A stretch of 64,000 bases of DNA from Sarcocystis neurona (lineage: Eukaryota > Apicomplexa > Conoidasida > Eucoccidiorida > Sarcocystidae), in assembly GCA_000727475.1 (NCBI GenBank), contig KL647314.1, forward strand, positions 1,771,283-1,835,282. Direction: 5' to 3'. The position numbers were made by a program, and so were the translations under genes. Below, in pieces: positions 44,086-57,323 of this stretch. Positions within the stretch are counted from its first letter, which is position 1. Each line of letters begins with the position of its first letter. Under the pieces are notes generated by a model. That model was given only the letters and a program-made list of their open reading frames with translations, was not told the DNA's origin and searched no databases.

Positions 44086-47000
44086 ATGGGAGTACCAACG
44101 TTCTACCGCTGGCTCTGCTGCCGCTACCCGCGTGTGGTGGTGGACGTGGGCGAGGGTCACTTGGAACAGATGCGCGAGGAGATGCGACTGAGGAAGCAGC
44201 AGCGGCGCGCGCGACAACGGGCAGCAGCAGAGCAGCGAGCGGCCGCAGGCGGCGGCAACAGCAGCAGCAGTGGCACCGGCAGCACCGTGGGAGGTAATGC
44301 AGAAGCGGCTGCCGCAGCAGCGGCAGAGCCCGCAGAAGCAGTTTCAGCGAAGAAGACCAAGACAGCAGAAACCGTAGCAGAGGGGAAAGCGGCGCAGTGT
44401 GAAGACGAAGGAGGAGAAGAAGGGCGGCTGCAGGGGAAGGACGACGAGAAGGGCGAAGAGAAACAGCAGCCGAAAGAGGAAGATCGGGAGGGCAGCAATA
44501 GCAGCGCCAAGCCTGAGCCAGAGGACGATAAAGAAGAGAGGGAAACGAGAGAAAAGGAAGAAAAGGACGAAACAGCAAAGGGAGACAAAAAAGGAGATGA
44601 TGATGAGGACGCGGTCGCAGAGGACGGGGATGAAGATGGCGACGCTTTTGGCTACGACTGCTTGTACTTGGACATGAACGGGATTATCCACCCGTGCTGC
44701 CACACAGACGACGGGGTAGGCCCGTGTCGGAAGCCCCGACTAAAATGTTGGCCCGGCTGCTCTTCCTGCTGCACCGGCGACAGTCGTGCAGAACGCGCCC
44801 ACACGAGTTGAGACGCCGCGGCGGCTGCTCTTACCTCTGCCGCTGTATATACACACATATAAATGTGGACACATATGTATGTATATAGAGGATGAGAGAG
44901 CTTCTGTAGTAGTCTATGCGGTGGGAACGGGGAATATCTATGTGTATACGTGCATGTATACCAAGTGAAGGAGAGCGAAGACACAGAGAAGTCGGCGTCT
45001 GCCTGTTCCCACATATGTATATATGTGTATGTATATGCATATCTTCTGTCTGAAGTCGTTCAATACGTGTCGACCTCTTTGTATGTATTTATATGTTTAT
45101 ATGTGTAGAGAGAGGGGTAGAGAGCCAGGACGTGACTTTGACAGAGAACAGGAAGGTGCAGCGCATGCCTGCGAAGTCCAGGCAGCGAAGCGCACGCGCG
45201 CGCGGGGCAGTGCCTTACGTGTAAGTTGCTGAGGCTCATCAAGGAAACGCGCCTACAAAGGAGTTCACTATCTGAGAAGAATTCTTCGGTGCTCTTTATA
45301 TCGTCTTGGCATATTCCTCTCTCTCTCCGTCCCACCCGCAGTGTCCGTCGTGTATGTGTACATATATACTTAGTGTGCACACTATATGTAGGTATATATA
45401 TGTGTATAAGTGTCCATGTATCCATGGAACTATTGTAGACATTGTAGGTTCGTGGTGTCTTCGTCATTCCTGGTAATACACTCCTCGTCTCCGGGTATCC
45501 AGGCTTTTGTAGGGTGGCTGGCATTTCTTCATCGTAACTGTCAGTGCGTTCGAATACGTGGACGCGTATTTACAGCGGTGTGCGCATGCGTGTGCTGCTG
45601 CTGTTCGTACGACGCAGGCGGGCCCGGCTTCGGAAGAGGAAATGTTCCTCTGTATTTTCCAGTACGTCGACCGCATCGTCGACTTGATACAGCCGAGGCA
45701 GCTGCTGTACATGGCGATCGGTGAGGATCTCTCCGCGGCAGCAGGGCAGACTGCAGCGAGAGAGGGAGCGGTAGTGGCACCGACGGCACACACACAGCGC
45801 GGGGAGGGGGCGAGAGAAGCAGCACGGGAGGAGCAGGAAGAGAAGCAGCAGCAGAAGCGCACTGCCAGCAGCGGAGGCAGGAGCAGCGTACGGGCCACAC
45901 GCAGCAGAAACAGCAGCAGCAGATAGAGCAGTGGCAGAAGCAACAACAGCATCACCAGGAGCAGACGGGACGCTGGCAGCGTCGCCAGAAGCAGTATCTG
46001 CAGCAGGTTGAATCTCTTCTGCTGCGTCGTGGAGGCCGCGTGCAGCAACCCCAGCAGCGTACGTTGCGTTTTTCGTTCGAAGGAGGACTTCCTGAACGGG
46101 GGCTGTAGAAGGAGGAAACACTGCAGCAGAACTTAAAGCGATCTCCCGTGCCGGGCTGTTGCCGTGGACCACCGCTGGGCCGCGCGTCCCCTGTTAATAT
46201 TGTTTCTACTGACGTTCCTTTGTGCAGGTGTGTTGTCGCTGCTGCTGTGGTCGTCCTCTCCGGAAGGTGGCTGCTCGACCTGCCGCTGCAGCTCTGTGTG
46301 GGGCCGCTGTCGCCCTGCTACTGCTGCTGTTGCTGTGTTTGTGAGGAGTGCGTTTAGTGCTTTTTTCTGCGACTGCTTCATGTTGCTGCTGTTGCTGCTG
46401 CACCAGTCATCTCCGCGGAATCTTCTGGAGCTGCTGTATTGGTGCTGCTGCTGTTGCTGTGTGGCCTATCGCTGACGGGGATGCGTTTTGGTGGTGGTGC
46501 TGCTGCTGCTGTGCTGCCGCAGCTTTCGCGGTTGCGTCTGCTGCTGTGTGTGTAAGGCGGCGTCCTGCACGGGACGGACGACGCGCGCGCCTGTTGCTGC
46601 TGCTGCTGTTGGTGGTGGAGGGGCGGGGGCGTTAACTGCGGGCATCGGTGCTGCTGCAACTGCTGTGCGTAGATGGCGTCGCTCCCCGTGCGAAGATGAA
46701 CCAGCAGCGCAGCAGACGCTTTAAAACGGCCAAGGATATAGCAGACGAGGAACGGGCTTACGAAGAAATCAAGCAGCAGTTCCTCGCGGAGGGAAGAGAA
46801 GTTCCGCCGAAGAAAGTCAAGTGGGACTCCAACGTGATTACGCCAGGAACTCCTTTCATGCACAGACTTTCCCTAGCCTTGACGTAAGACCTACCACCTA
46901 CGACACCCAAGCATATCTCTACTGGTGTAGGTAGATATATATATATATATATATATGCATACATATATTTATGGATGTATATTTGTGTATACACCTCAGT

Positions 47001-50000
47001 GTGTGTATGCATCAGTGTTCATTTATATGGATATATTTATAAGTATAGGTGTATGTCTGTGTGTACGTATCTATGTATATATCAGTATTCATTTATATGG
47101 GTGGAGGTACATATATATTTATATACGTAAGTACAGATGTATATCTGTCTGCACATATCAGTGCGTGTAGATCATATTTATTTATAGGGGTGGGGAGATA
47201 TATATATATATGTATAAGTATAGGTGTATATCTGTACGTACATATCTGTGTATATATCAGGGCTTATTTATATGGGTACAGGCATATATGTAGTACAGGT
47301 GTATATCTGTGTGTACATATCAGTGTGTATGTATCAGTGTGCATACCCATGCGTATATAAACATGACACATAGGCGTTTTATGCGTACATCTCGAGTATA
47401 TATATGTGCGCGTCGAGGCGTGTATTAGTCCTCGTTGCACTTCATAGATGTGCGTATATATCTGTTTGTCGATATGTATGAAGGTTTTCGCATGCAGACA
47501 AAAAGGCGTTCATATTCAGAAGTGTACGCGTGTGGCGAATGACTGTGCGCAGTTTCGTGTCTCTTCTGCCTTTGTGAACGACTTGTTATATGTGTGTGCT
47601 TCCCGAAGTCCGGTTCGTCTCTGCTGTTCTTCCTCGCTTGCGTTTGCTCGCGGCACTTTCGTTGGGGGCTCCAACAAATTCGACATTTTGCAGCTGAAAC
47701 AACGCGTTAGTCTACGGGATCACACACAACACATTCACGCATGTACTACGATATACAAGCCTGTATATATATATATATGTATATACATGTGTGTGCACGT
47801 GTTGGTGATACATATGTATATATGTGTGTATATTCATATGTATGAATATATTTGTGTGTACTGGTAGGTTTAAATGTCGCTCTTTTGTGTCTTATATCCA
47901 ATGGTGCGTGTAGTCACTTTATACTAACGTCCTAGACACACGTATATATATTATGTATCCTTCTTCGAGCTCCACGATGCACATGTATCACATGTACGTG
48001 TATGTAGAGATAGCAAGAGAGACACAAGGTGATCTTGTGTAGCGTCTACCTATACGGGATCTGCAGGGCCGTTTGTATGTCGGTGACGTGTGTGTGGCTG
48101 TGTACATACATGTGTGTATCATATATCCTTTTGAAAGCTGTATCTTGTACACGTACATGTGAAGGCATGGACGTGTGCGTGGCTGTTGGTATGGACGTAT
48201 CTATGTATGCGTATTTGTGTGTATGTGTGTAGGATATGTGTGTATCTGTGCGTGGATCTGCACGTATATTCCCCTGTCTATGTGTAGACGTGTATGTACA
48301 TATAGACACATACATGTGTGCAGGTGTGTGCAGCTCTACCTGTATATACGTAAAGCAGATGTGGGTATACGTGGGTGTGTATATATGTGTGTGTGTACGG
48401 GGTTGTGTCTTAATATGCAGAGATATGAATGTATGTCTGTGTAGCGTGTGTGTCTGGGTAGCGCGTGTGTCTGTGTATGTGTATGGTAATATATGGGGGA
48501 GTATGTGCACACGTGTGCAGGTGGGCGTCTACGTTGATGGCTCTGTGTAAATAACTACGTCGAAAGGAGTCGCCCGTTGTATGTCTCTGTGTCCGCATGC
48601 GCGAGAAGTTGTATCTGTGGTGCATGCAATCTGCAGATACTACATCCAAGATCGTCTGGCGAGTCGAGAGAGCTGGAAGAAATTCAAAGTCATTTTCTCT
48701 GACGCGACTGTTCCTGGCGAAGGAGAACACAAAATTATGGACTTCATCCGGCAGCAGCGCAAGTCGTCAGAGTGAGCCCTTTCAGTCTCTTCTTTGCTGT
48801 CTCCATCTGCTGCAGTCTCTGCTCTTCCTTTTCCCTGAAGACGCGTCTGTGTATGTACGTGTCTGTCTGTCTGTCTGTCGTCGTTGCCCTGCTCTCCTGT
48901 TCTCCCTGCGGACGGCGTGTCCTCTGCGCAGAAGTCCACGTCTAACTTTTTCATTCTCCGTCTCTCACCCGTCACCCCACACACGCATGCATCTCTACAT
49001 GTGGGGCTGTGTCTGGTTAGGGTGTGTGTTTCTCTTCTCGCCTTCTGCTGCTGCAACTGCCTTGGTTTTTGAAGCTCCTCCTGTCTTCCTCATATGCTTC
49101 GCATGTACACCCGTAATTCTCCGTACACGTACCTATGCGTCTATGTATACATACGAGACCCACACATCTATATGTATGTACACTGATATATAGCACATGC
49201 GTACATATGTGTATGTGTGTCCATGGGGGGGTCCTACTGTGTAGTGTATGTCTGTCGATGGGGGGGGTCCTACTGAAAACGGTGTGTACAGCAGAAACAC
49301 GTTGCACAAGCGTTTCTGCAGCTTGGGGGACACGTGTCAGTCTCGTGTTTGCTGCGGTGGCTTGTCTTCGTCTTCTGTAGGTGCTTTGTCTGCTGCGTAT
49401 TCTGTGGACTTCTTCATCTTTCATTGGTGCGTCCGGTTTGTTCCTCACTCGTCCCTGCTGTCTCACATTATCTTCGTTCTCGTCTCTTGGGGGGTTCTTT
49501 CTTCGACGCCCGAGTTGCCGTCGTCACCGAGGAGGACACAACACGTATGATCGTCCTTTCTTCTCAGTTTGTGTGTGTTGCGGCCTGCGTGTGTGCGTGT
49601 GTGTTTTCTGGTTTCTGACGGCTTCTTCGCGTGCGTTTTCATCTTCGTTCTCTCTGCATGTGTTCTCTTTCTTTCCGGTGCGGGTTTACCTTCGTCTTCC
49701 CTGTGTTCTCTGTTCGTAGCCTTGTTTTCCGAATGCTGCTTTGTCTTCGTTTTCTCTTGGTGTTCCCTCCCGTGTAGCGCTGTGTGTGCACTCCTTTTCT
49801 TTTCGTCGTCATCCTTGCGGCCCGGGCTTTCCATTTTTCTCCTTCCTTATGTTTGCGTGTGTCCTCCTCTTTCGTCTTCATGGTCTGTGTCTCTCTGCTT
49901 ATACCGCCGTCTACTTGTACACTTTTCCGCTGTCTTTTCTCCGTCCTCTTCGTCGTTTTGTTCTCGGCGTTTTCGTGTTCCTCTCCTCTTCCCCCTCTTC

Positions 50001-53000
50001 GCCCAGACATGACTGCCGCCTTCTTTTTCACCTGCTTCATGTCTGTTCTCTTGGTGCGTTCTTCCAGCTTTTTCTCTTCATCCCGGTCCCCTCTTCGTGT
50101 CACATTCTGGTGTGTTCTCCACCGTCGCCACTCGTATTCTTCAATGTTTTGTATTCCTTTTTGGTCTCCTCTTCGACGCCTCCTTCGTCTCTTCCTCGGT
50201 TTTTGCCCCTCGCCGTTGTCTTCTGCTGCAGTCCTCGGTTCTTCGTCTCGTTTTTCTCCGTTCTCTTCTTGTATTCCCGCCCCTGCTGTCGTCGCGCGAC
50301 ATCCTGCCTTCCCTGTTTTCTTTTCCGTGTTCCAACACAGCTATCGACCGAACTTGTGGCACGTGCTTCATGGAGCGGATGCGGACCTGATCATGCTGGG
50401 ACTCGCGACGCACGAGAGAAACTTCTGCATTTTGCGAGAGGCAGTTGTAGAACGAACCGCTGCTGCGCCCCCGCCTGGCTGCGCTGCCTGCGGCGCTGTG
50501 GGACATTCGGCTGGCGCCTGCCAAATGGCCAGCGGCAGCAGCAACGGCAGCAGCACGGGGGAGAGCGGCGGCTGTGGCAGCGTCAAAGGAGAGCCGGCGG
50601 ACGACAAAAAAGAACAAGCCAGACGGGGCTGCAAGAGACACCTGCAAGAAACAGCACTCCAGTTGCCCGAGACCTGGGGCGACGGTCTGGAAAGTCACCG
50701 TCGCTCGTGGAAGCCTCTGCAGATGCTTCAGCTGCCAGTTCTCCGCGAGTATCTTCAGTACGAGCTGATTACTACGGTGGGGCTCTCCGGGTTCATCTCT
50801 CTCTATATATATATATGTATATTTACAGATGCATGTGTATATATTTGTATATGTGTAAGTCTGCGTTTGGCTGTCTAATCCTGCCTCTCTCACTCTCACT
50901 GTGTGCGTCTATGTTTCGTTATATTCGTTTGTAGGGAGCACGTGTTGTCAGTCTATGTCTATGCATTTCCTCTTCTGTCCACACAAGCGTTGAGTAAACC
51001 CAAAGGCGGATGTCCATACCTATCACAGGAAGAACGTGGTTCCATCCTCCCTGTATTACGTGTACATATATTATTACTTGTAAAGAGATCAACGTATCTA
51101 TATATCATATGTTATATATGTATATATATCCTATGTCTCATACGTAGTATATATATATATCCTATGTATCATATGTAATATGTATCTATATATATCATAT
51201 GTATCATTTGTAATGTATATATCTGCCTATATAGATATAGATATATGTATATTCCGAGTGTCTCTTTGTGTGTTTGTGTGTGTCTCGATTTCGTGCAGAG
51301 AGGGCCAGAAGCAGCGACGGAGAATTTGGAGAGGTGCATCGATGACTTCGTTTTTTTGTGTTTCCTCTGCGGGAACGATTTCTTGCCGCATCTACCGCAC
51401 CAGTCGATCCAACGCGGCAGCATTGATGCGCTGCTTGAGCTGTACGTACACCTCAGACCCCATACTTTGACAGACTATCTCACCAATGAAGGGACAGTGA
51501 ATTACCTGCAGCTGAAAATCTTCCTGCAGCATCTCTCCTTTATTGAGGAAGAGGTCATCCGCAGAGACCTCCAAAGGAAAGTAAGTTTTTCTGCACCAGA
51601 AGTGCAACGGCAGCAGCAGCACGTACGTAACAGCGGCACAGCCCGCAGCAGCAGTACAAGCTGCAGCAGGAGCGGCGGCATCGGGAGCAGCAGCAGCGAC
51701 GGGGACGGCGCCGCCAGTAGCAACAGCAGCACGAGTGCGGCAGCAGGAAAAGTATTTGCAGATAGTGCGAGCTGACAACCGCCGCAACACAAGAGAAACA
51801 ACATGTCGACGTGCTGCTGCAGCAGCAGCAGAAGGAAGACGAAGCAGCTTAAGGCATAGCAGCAACAGCGGCTATGTGGAGGAGGTGTGGGTGCAGCATT
51901 GTGAACAGTAGAGGCGGACTTGTTGCAGGGGACAAGCTCTGGTGACCATATAGGGGAGGTCGACCCTGTGGCAGTGGTGCTCCCGTCGTCTGCTGATGCT
52001 GCGGCTGCACCACCTCGTGAGGTGCTGCGTCTCCTGTAGATGTTTCGCTGTTGCTGCTGGTCTTCTTCTCGCCGCGCCTGCTGCCGCGGTTGTTACCGCG
52101 TTCGCCACTCGTGTTGCTGCTGATTCTGCTGTTGTTCCTCTCGCTGTCGCGGTGGTGTACCTTGCGGTGCTGTACCTCGTCGTGCGGCCGGTGTTGCTCG
52201 AGCTGTTGCTTCCCGTCTTTTGGTGTCTTTCGCATATGTTGCTGCTGTTTTACTTTGGTCCTTCTCTCACCGGCTCCGGTGCATGCGGTTGCTGCTGCTG
52301 GTGCAGCGTGATAGCTGCCTTGGTCTCCTGCCCGTGCCTGCAGCTACAGTCTCGCAGTGCTCTGCTGAAGTGGCGTGGTGCCCCTCGTAGACTCTACAGT
52401 CGCTATCTCTGCCGTTGCTGTGCGCCGCTGCTGCCTTCCCTTTGCGCAGTCGCTGCTCGAGAGGACTGCCTCAAATAATTTTTGAGCGACGGCAGTCCGA
52501 TGTCGGTTGCTGTGCATCGGCTGCCACTTCCTTCTTCCTGCAGCAGCCGTACCCCTGCTGCTTGTGCTGATGAGCTGGTGCTGCTGGTCCGTCCGTCCTG
52601 CCGTTTCTGCTGCCAAACTTTGCTGCTGCAGCGCCGTTGGGCATATATGGCCGAATGGATTGATGCTGCTGCCGTTTTTGCCCTTGCCCCGTTTATCTGC
52701 TGCTGAGCACAGGGAGCCGCGGCCCACGTGTACTGCTGTGAGGGTTTTACTGCTGCGTGTGTTTGTCGCTGTCCATTGTGGCTGCCTCAGAGTCGAATTC
52801 GAGAGAAGAACGCGCAGGAGCGGCAGCTGCAGCAACAGCAGGATTTACTTGACGCTGCACGAGCCGCATGTGACAAGGTGCAGCAGCGACATCAGCAGGA
52901 AAAGAAGAAACAGGAACAGGCGAAACAGGAGCAGGAGAAGCAGGAGCAGGAGAAGCGGCACCAGAAACAAGAGCAGGAAAGTTCGAAGCCGGAACAAGGG

Positions 53001-56000
53001 GCTGCTGCTGCTAAAGAAGAGCAGCAGCAGCTGGTGAACGGCGGCTGCAGCATGTCGAATGCGTGCGCTGCAAAACTTTTAAAGAGTCAGCTTTCTCGAC
53101 AGGCTGAGGAGAGAACCGCAGCAGCAGAAGCAGCCGAAGGAGCGGCAGCAGAAGGAGCAGCAGAAGGAACAACAGCAGAAGGAGCAACGGCAGAAGGAAC
53201 AACAGCAGAAGGTGCAACACCAGAAAGTGAGTCTGCGTCTCTCCAGAGCAAGGACCCGAGCAGTGGCGGCACCGCAGCAGAGGCGCCTGTGGCTGAAGGG
53301 GCCGGAGGCGGTGATGCTGCAGCTGCACCTGCTGCGACTGCTGGTGGCAACCACAGCGCGGCGGATGGTGCAACAGCAGCGACGTCCGGCACAGCAGCAG
53401 AGAGTGAGCCAAAAGGGGAGAGCGCGGAGCCAGCATCAGCTACTGCAGCGGCGCCGACAGCACCAGAAGAAGCAGCCGCATCAGGAACAACAGCGGCGTC
53501 AGCGGAAGAGGCAGGAGCAGGCGTGCTTTTCAAAGAGTCACACGAGAGACAGCCAGAGGCCCGCGGCGACGAGAAAGTAGATGAATTGGTGAGTGGTGGC
53601 TCAGCGGGAGGCGGCCCCCCCCCTCCCAAACGCGCAAGACGAGGGCGCAAGAAGGCAGGAGCGAAGCAGCGGAAGCAGCAGCAGGGCAGGTGCACTGCTC
53701 GTGCGGCAGCAGAAGATATGCTGCAGGAGCCGGAGGAGGAGGAGGAAGAGGAAGACGAGGAAGCCGAAAAGGTGCGGAGAGTTGGCGCGGAGACAGGGGA
53801 AAGCCAGAGCGGCACAAGCAGGACCAAAAGCACTAAGGAGGAAGATTTTGACTTGTTCAGAATGAAACTCTCTGAGCAGCTCGGCAGCACCAGAGAAGTC
53901 GACGGGAATGTGCTGCTGCAGGACGCGGTCGAAGGGGGGATCGGCTGCCAGGGCCGCAGCAGCTGGAGGCTGCTTTACTACCAACGTAAATTTCATCTTC
54001 CTGGTGGTGGTGATGCTGCTGGTGCTGCCGACAACGACGGCGGGGCGCCGCCTCCGCCGCCGTCGCCGAGCCCTTCGGCGACGTCGCAGCAGCAGGCGCC
54101 TCGGAGCGACGGCAGCGTGGAAGCAGCAGCTGCTGCGAAAGAAGTGGACAGGCTCGCAGCAGATGTGGCACGCATGTATTTGATAGGCCTGCAGTGGGTG
54201 CTGTACTACTACTACCAGGGCTGCCGCAGCTTCGACTGGTTCTACCCCTTCCACTACGCGCCGCTTGCAGTGGACCTCGCCGTAGAGCTGGAGCGCCAGT
54301 ACGCAGCGCATGCGAGCGCAGCCACGAACAAGAAGAAGAAGAGGAAGCCGCGGAAGACGGCAGCAAAAAAACAGCAACTCTCCGGACAGCAGCAGTCCCA
54401 AAAGCGAGACCAGCAGCAGCAGCAGCGACAACACGCGCAGCATAGACAACACCAGCAGCAGCAGCGACAGCGGCAGTAGCAGCAGCAGCAGCACGGCAGG
54501 AGGAGATGGAGGAGATGGGACGGCCACAGGGGGACAAGAGAAAGACTGTTTCTTCAGAGTAAGACATTTTTCGATGGACACAAGAAGTCGCCATACGCGG
54601 GTGGACTCTATATGGTCGTTTGTCTAAGCGTGCAAAGACACATATATTTGTGCGTACATGCGCATATGTATGCACAGGTCCTGCTGAAAATAGAGATCCA
54701 CAGGGATATCTTCGTGTGTGTATATAGACGTATTAGCCGGCTGGACCCATTTCTCTCAAGTTTTCAACGGTCAACTGAGTGACTGGGAACGACCTCTGGC
54801 TGCGAGGGGCGCAGTAGGAAACGTGTGAGAGAAAAGTGCTGTGAAGCGGTACTCCTGCATGCAGTCAGAATAGCAGTCGATGCTACTTATCGACGTTACT
54901 CAGTCATTACTGCGTAAAATGAAAGGGGAGGAGTACGTTGCTGGGCGGCCGATTTTTCGGCTCGCTGACTGCAGTAGCCCGTCTTCCATCCTGTCCATCC
55001 CGGGAGGACTGCTCGCTCTATGCATTCGTGCCTCTCTGTGTTCACATGTTGGTAGTTCAAGGACATCACACCTACACATGATTCAACCCTGGTATACGTG
55101 TGTATCATCATTGTGACTATATATTCATATGCATATACATATATATATATATATATGCGTAAGTGCATACAAATATGTGTATATATGTGTTTATATATAT
55201 ATATATATGTATTCATAAATGTGTTCGTATGTGTGCAAGTACATATGTGTATATATGTGTTTATATATACATATGTATATCTATTCGTATGTGTTTGTGT
55301 ATGTGCGTATACATATCTGTATACGCATGTGTATACATGCACATACATACATCTACATGTATGTATGTACATAAATTGATGTATATATGTTTCGAAGATC
55401 GACACGCGTACGTGGGTATTGCCGGGGATGGATGTCTCCCGGCGCAAACGCGAGTCGACGTATGTGCGCCACCCACGTTCATAGGCGTACACAGCAGTCC
55501 TCGCGGGCATCCCGTACGCGCGTGTGGTGTAGTACCGGTGTATTGCACCAATGTTGTGCGTCAGGAAGGTTAGTTTTGTACGTTTGTGGGAAGAAATGCG
55601 CCTGTATGCAGATACGAATGTGTGTATGTGTGTGTGTGTGTGAGTTTGCGGGTCTCCTGGAGATAAAACACCTGCGCGACTGTTCGTGGGCTCGAGCTGG
55701 GCTTCTCGTGAAGAGCGCGGCTGTCTGTCAGCGTCGTGACGGCTGGCACGGGGTGGCACATGGCTCTACGACTTGCTGCGCGCTCGGGACCTCTCTTTTT
55801 GCCCGTCTCTGCAGACACAACAGGGGGTCTCTGTACATCAAAAGGCCTAATATTGGCGAAGTGGCTGCGTGTGGATCAGTGGCACATGCGTGGAGAATAA
55901 TGCGGCGGATTTCCCGCAGACATCTCCTGTTGCATGTGGTAGCGAAGCTGTCAATCGGTTTCGTTGAGAAATATCAGTGCCACGGCGTATACCAAGTGAA

Positions 56001-57291
56001 ATGCAGCAGTGCGTGCAGACAAATACGCAACCACCTGGACACGTATGTCTATATGTGTGTGCATGTGTACGTACATGTACTACATAATACACGTGTGAAT
56101 CTATATATTTAACCATCTACAAGTATACGTGTGTGGGCAGGCGTGCACTTGGAGGACGCGCAGATGCTTCGGGGATATAATTGGCATGCGCTGATGTGGC
56201 CCTCCATTTCTTTTACATGGGGGGTCACACACGTGTACGTACTGCGACACGGAGGTAAAGACGTATACGTACGCGTATGTGGACCATCCACCTCGCGTGA
56301 GTAACGCAGTATAACGTAGCTGGTACGCGTCTACGTCTGCAGGTGTGTACGTTCCACGTCTCCCACGGCATCTGTGTAAACGCGTGTCTTTGAAGGATTG
56401 TGTAGATACGTATACATACCTGCGTGCGTGAAGCTGAAATGGTATTTCTGCGGACGTACGTTGCTTTGGCTGCGGAAGGTTCTGGCAGCAATACATCTGC
56501 CTGAACATTGGTGCACACACACATACCCGCACAGAGGTGAAGGCGTACGCGTGTGTGGCCTGTGTGTATTTATACCTACGTGTATATGTATGTTCGTACA
56601 TGTCTGTATATGTCCATATATCTGTATATGTGTATCTCTATATGCACGTGTATATATGTAGAGAGAGAGGTGATTATACAGCGGAGCGGTGGCAGTGTTG
56701 GGCTTGAGTATCGACTGTCTCGTCCCGTTGTCTGCGTGCGTACGGCTGCGCTTGGTCACAGGTTCACTTCAACTCAGGGAAGCCGTTCTCTGCGTTCGAG
56801 CAGCTGATGGCAGTGCTGCCGCCGTACAGCGCAGGGTGCATGCCGCTGGCGCATGCAGAGCTGATGCGGGACCCTCTGTCTCCGATTGCGGACTTCTACC
56901 CTCTTGACGTGGAAATGGATCCGAACGGCAAGCGGTGAGGTCGTCTGGTCCAGTGCCAATTTTTCCACGCATGCAAAGATATATGAGATGTTTGAGTATA
57001 TGTGTAGGGGGGAGCGTGCGTGAAGAACGCATGTGTCGTCGGTCCGCTGACGTGGAAGCAGACCTTCATCGCCCGCCGATTGTGAGAGGACTGGAGTGTG
57101 CGACACACATTCTGATACACGAAGGGAGACAGAGATAGAAAAGGTTATTTCTGTACGTCTACGTATATATGTAAGAGCCGATCACGGCACGTGTATATGC
57201 GTATATGTATGAGTATAGGCGTACGTTAGAGTGTGCGACACACATACTGATACACAGAAAGAGGAAGTGAAAGATTACTCCTATACGTATG

Positions 57292-57323
<32 letters not shown>

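Noticed and set aside
49741..50934. 397- and 364-codon + frames overlapping XRN2 exon 5
   Set aside because: The first ~600 bases are the CT-rich intron before exon 5, and only one frame from 50341 matches XRN2.
54394..54475. A micro-intron to repair the XRN2 frame
   Set aside because: The only GT dinucleotides there (54394 and 54475) lack donor context and no suitable AG pairing restores the frame with sensible sequence; the A7 run explains it more simply.
53087..54675. Long - strand frames antisense to XRN2 exon 7
   Set aside because: They are the complement of a confirmed coding exon with CAG bias.
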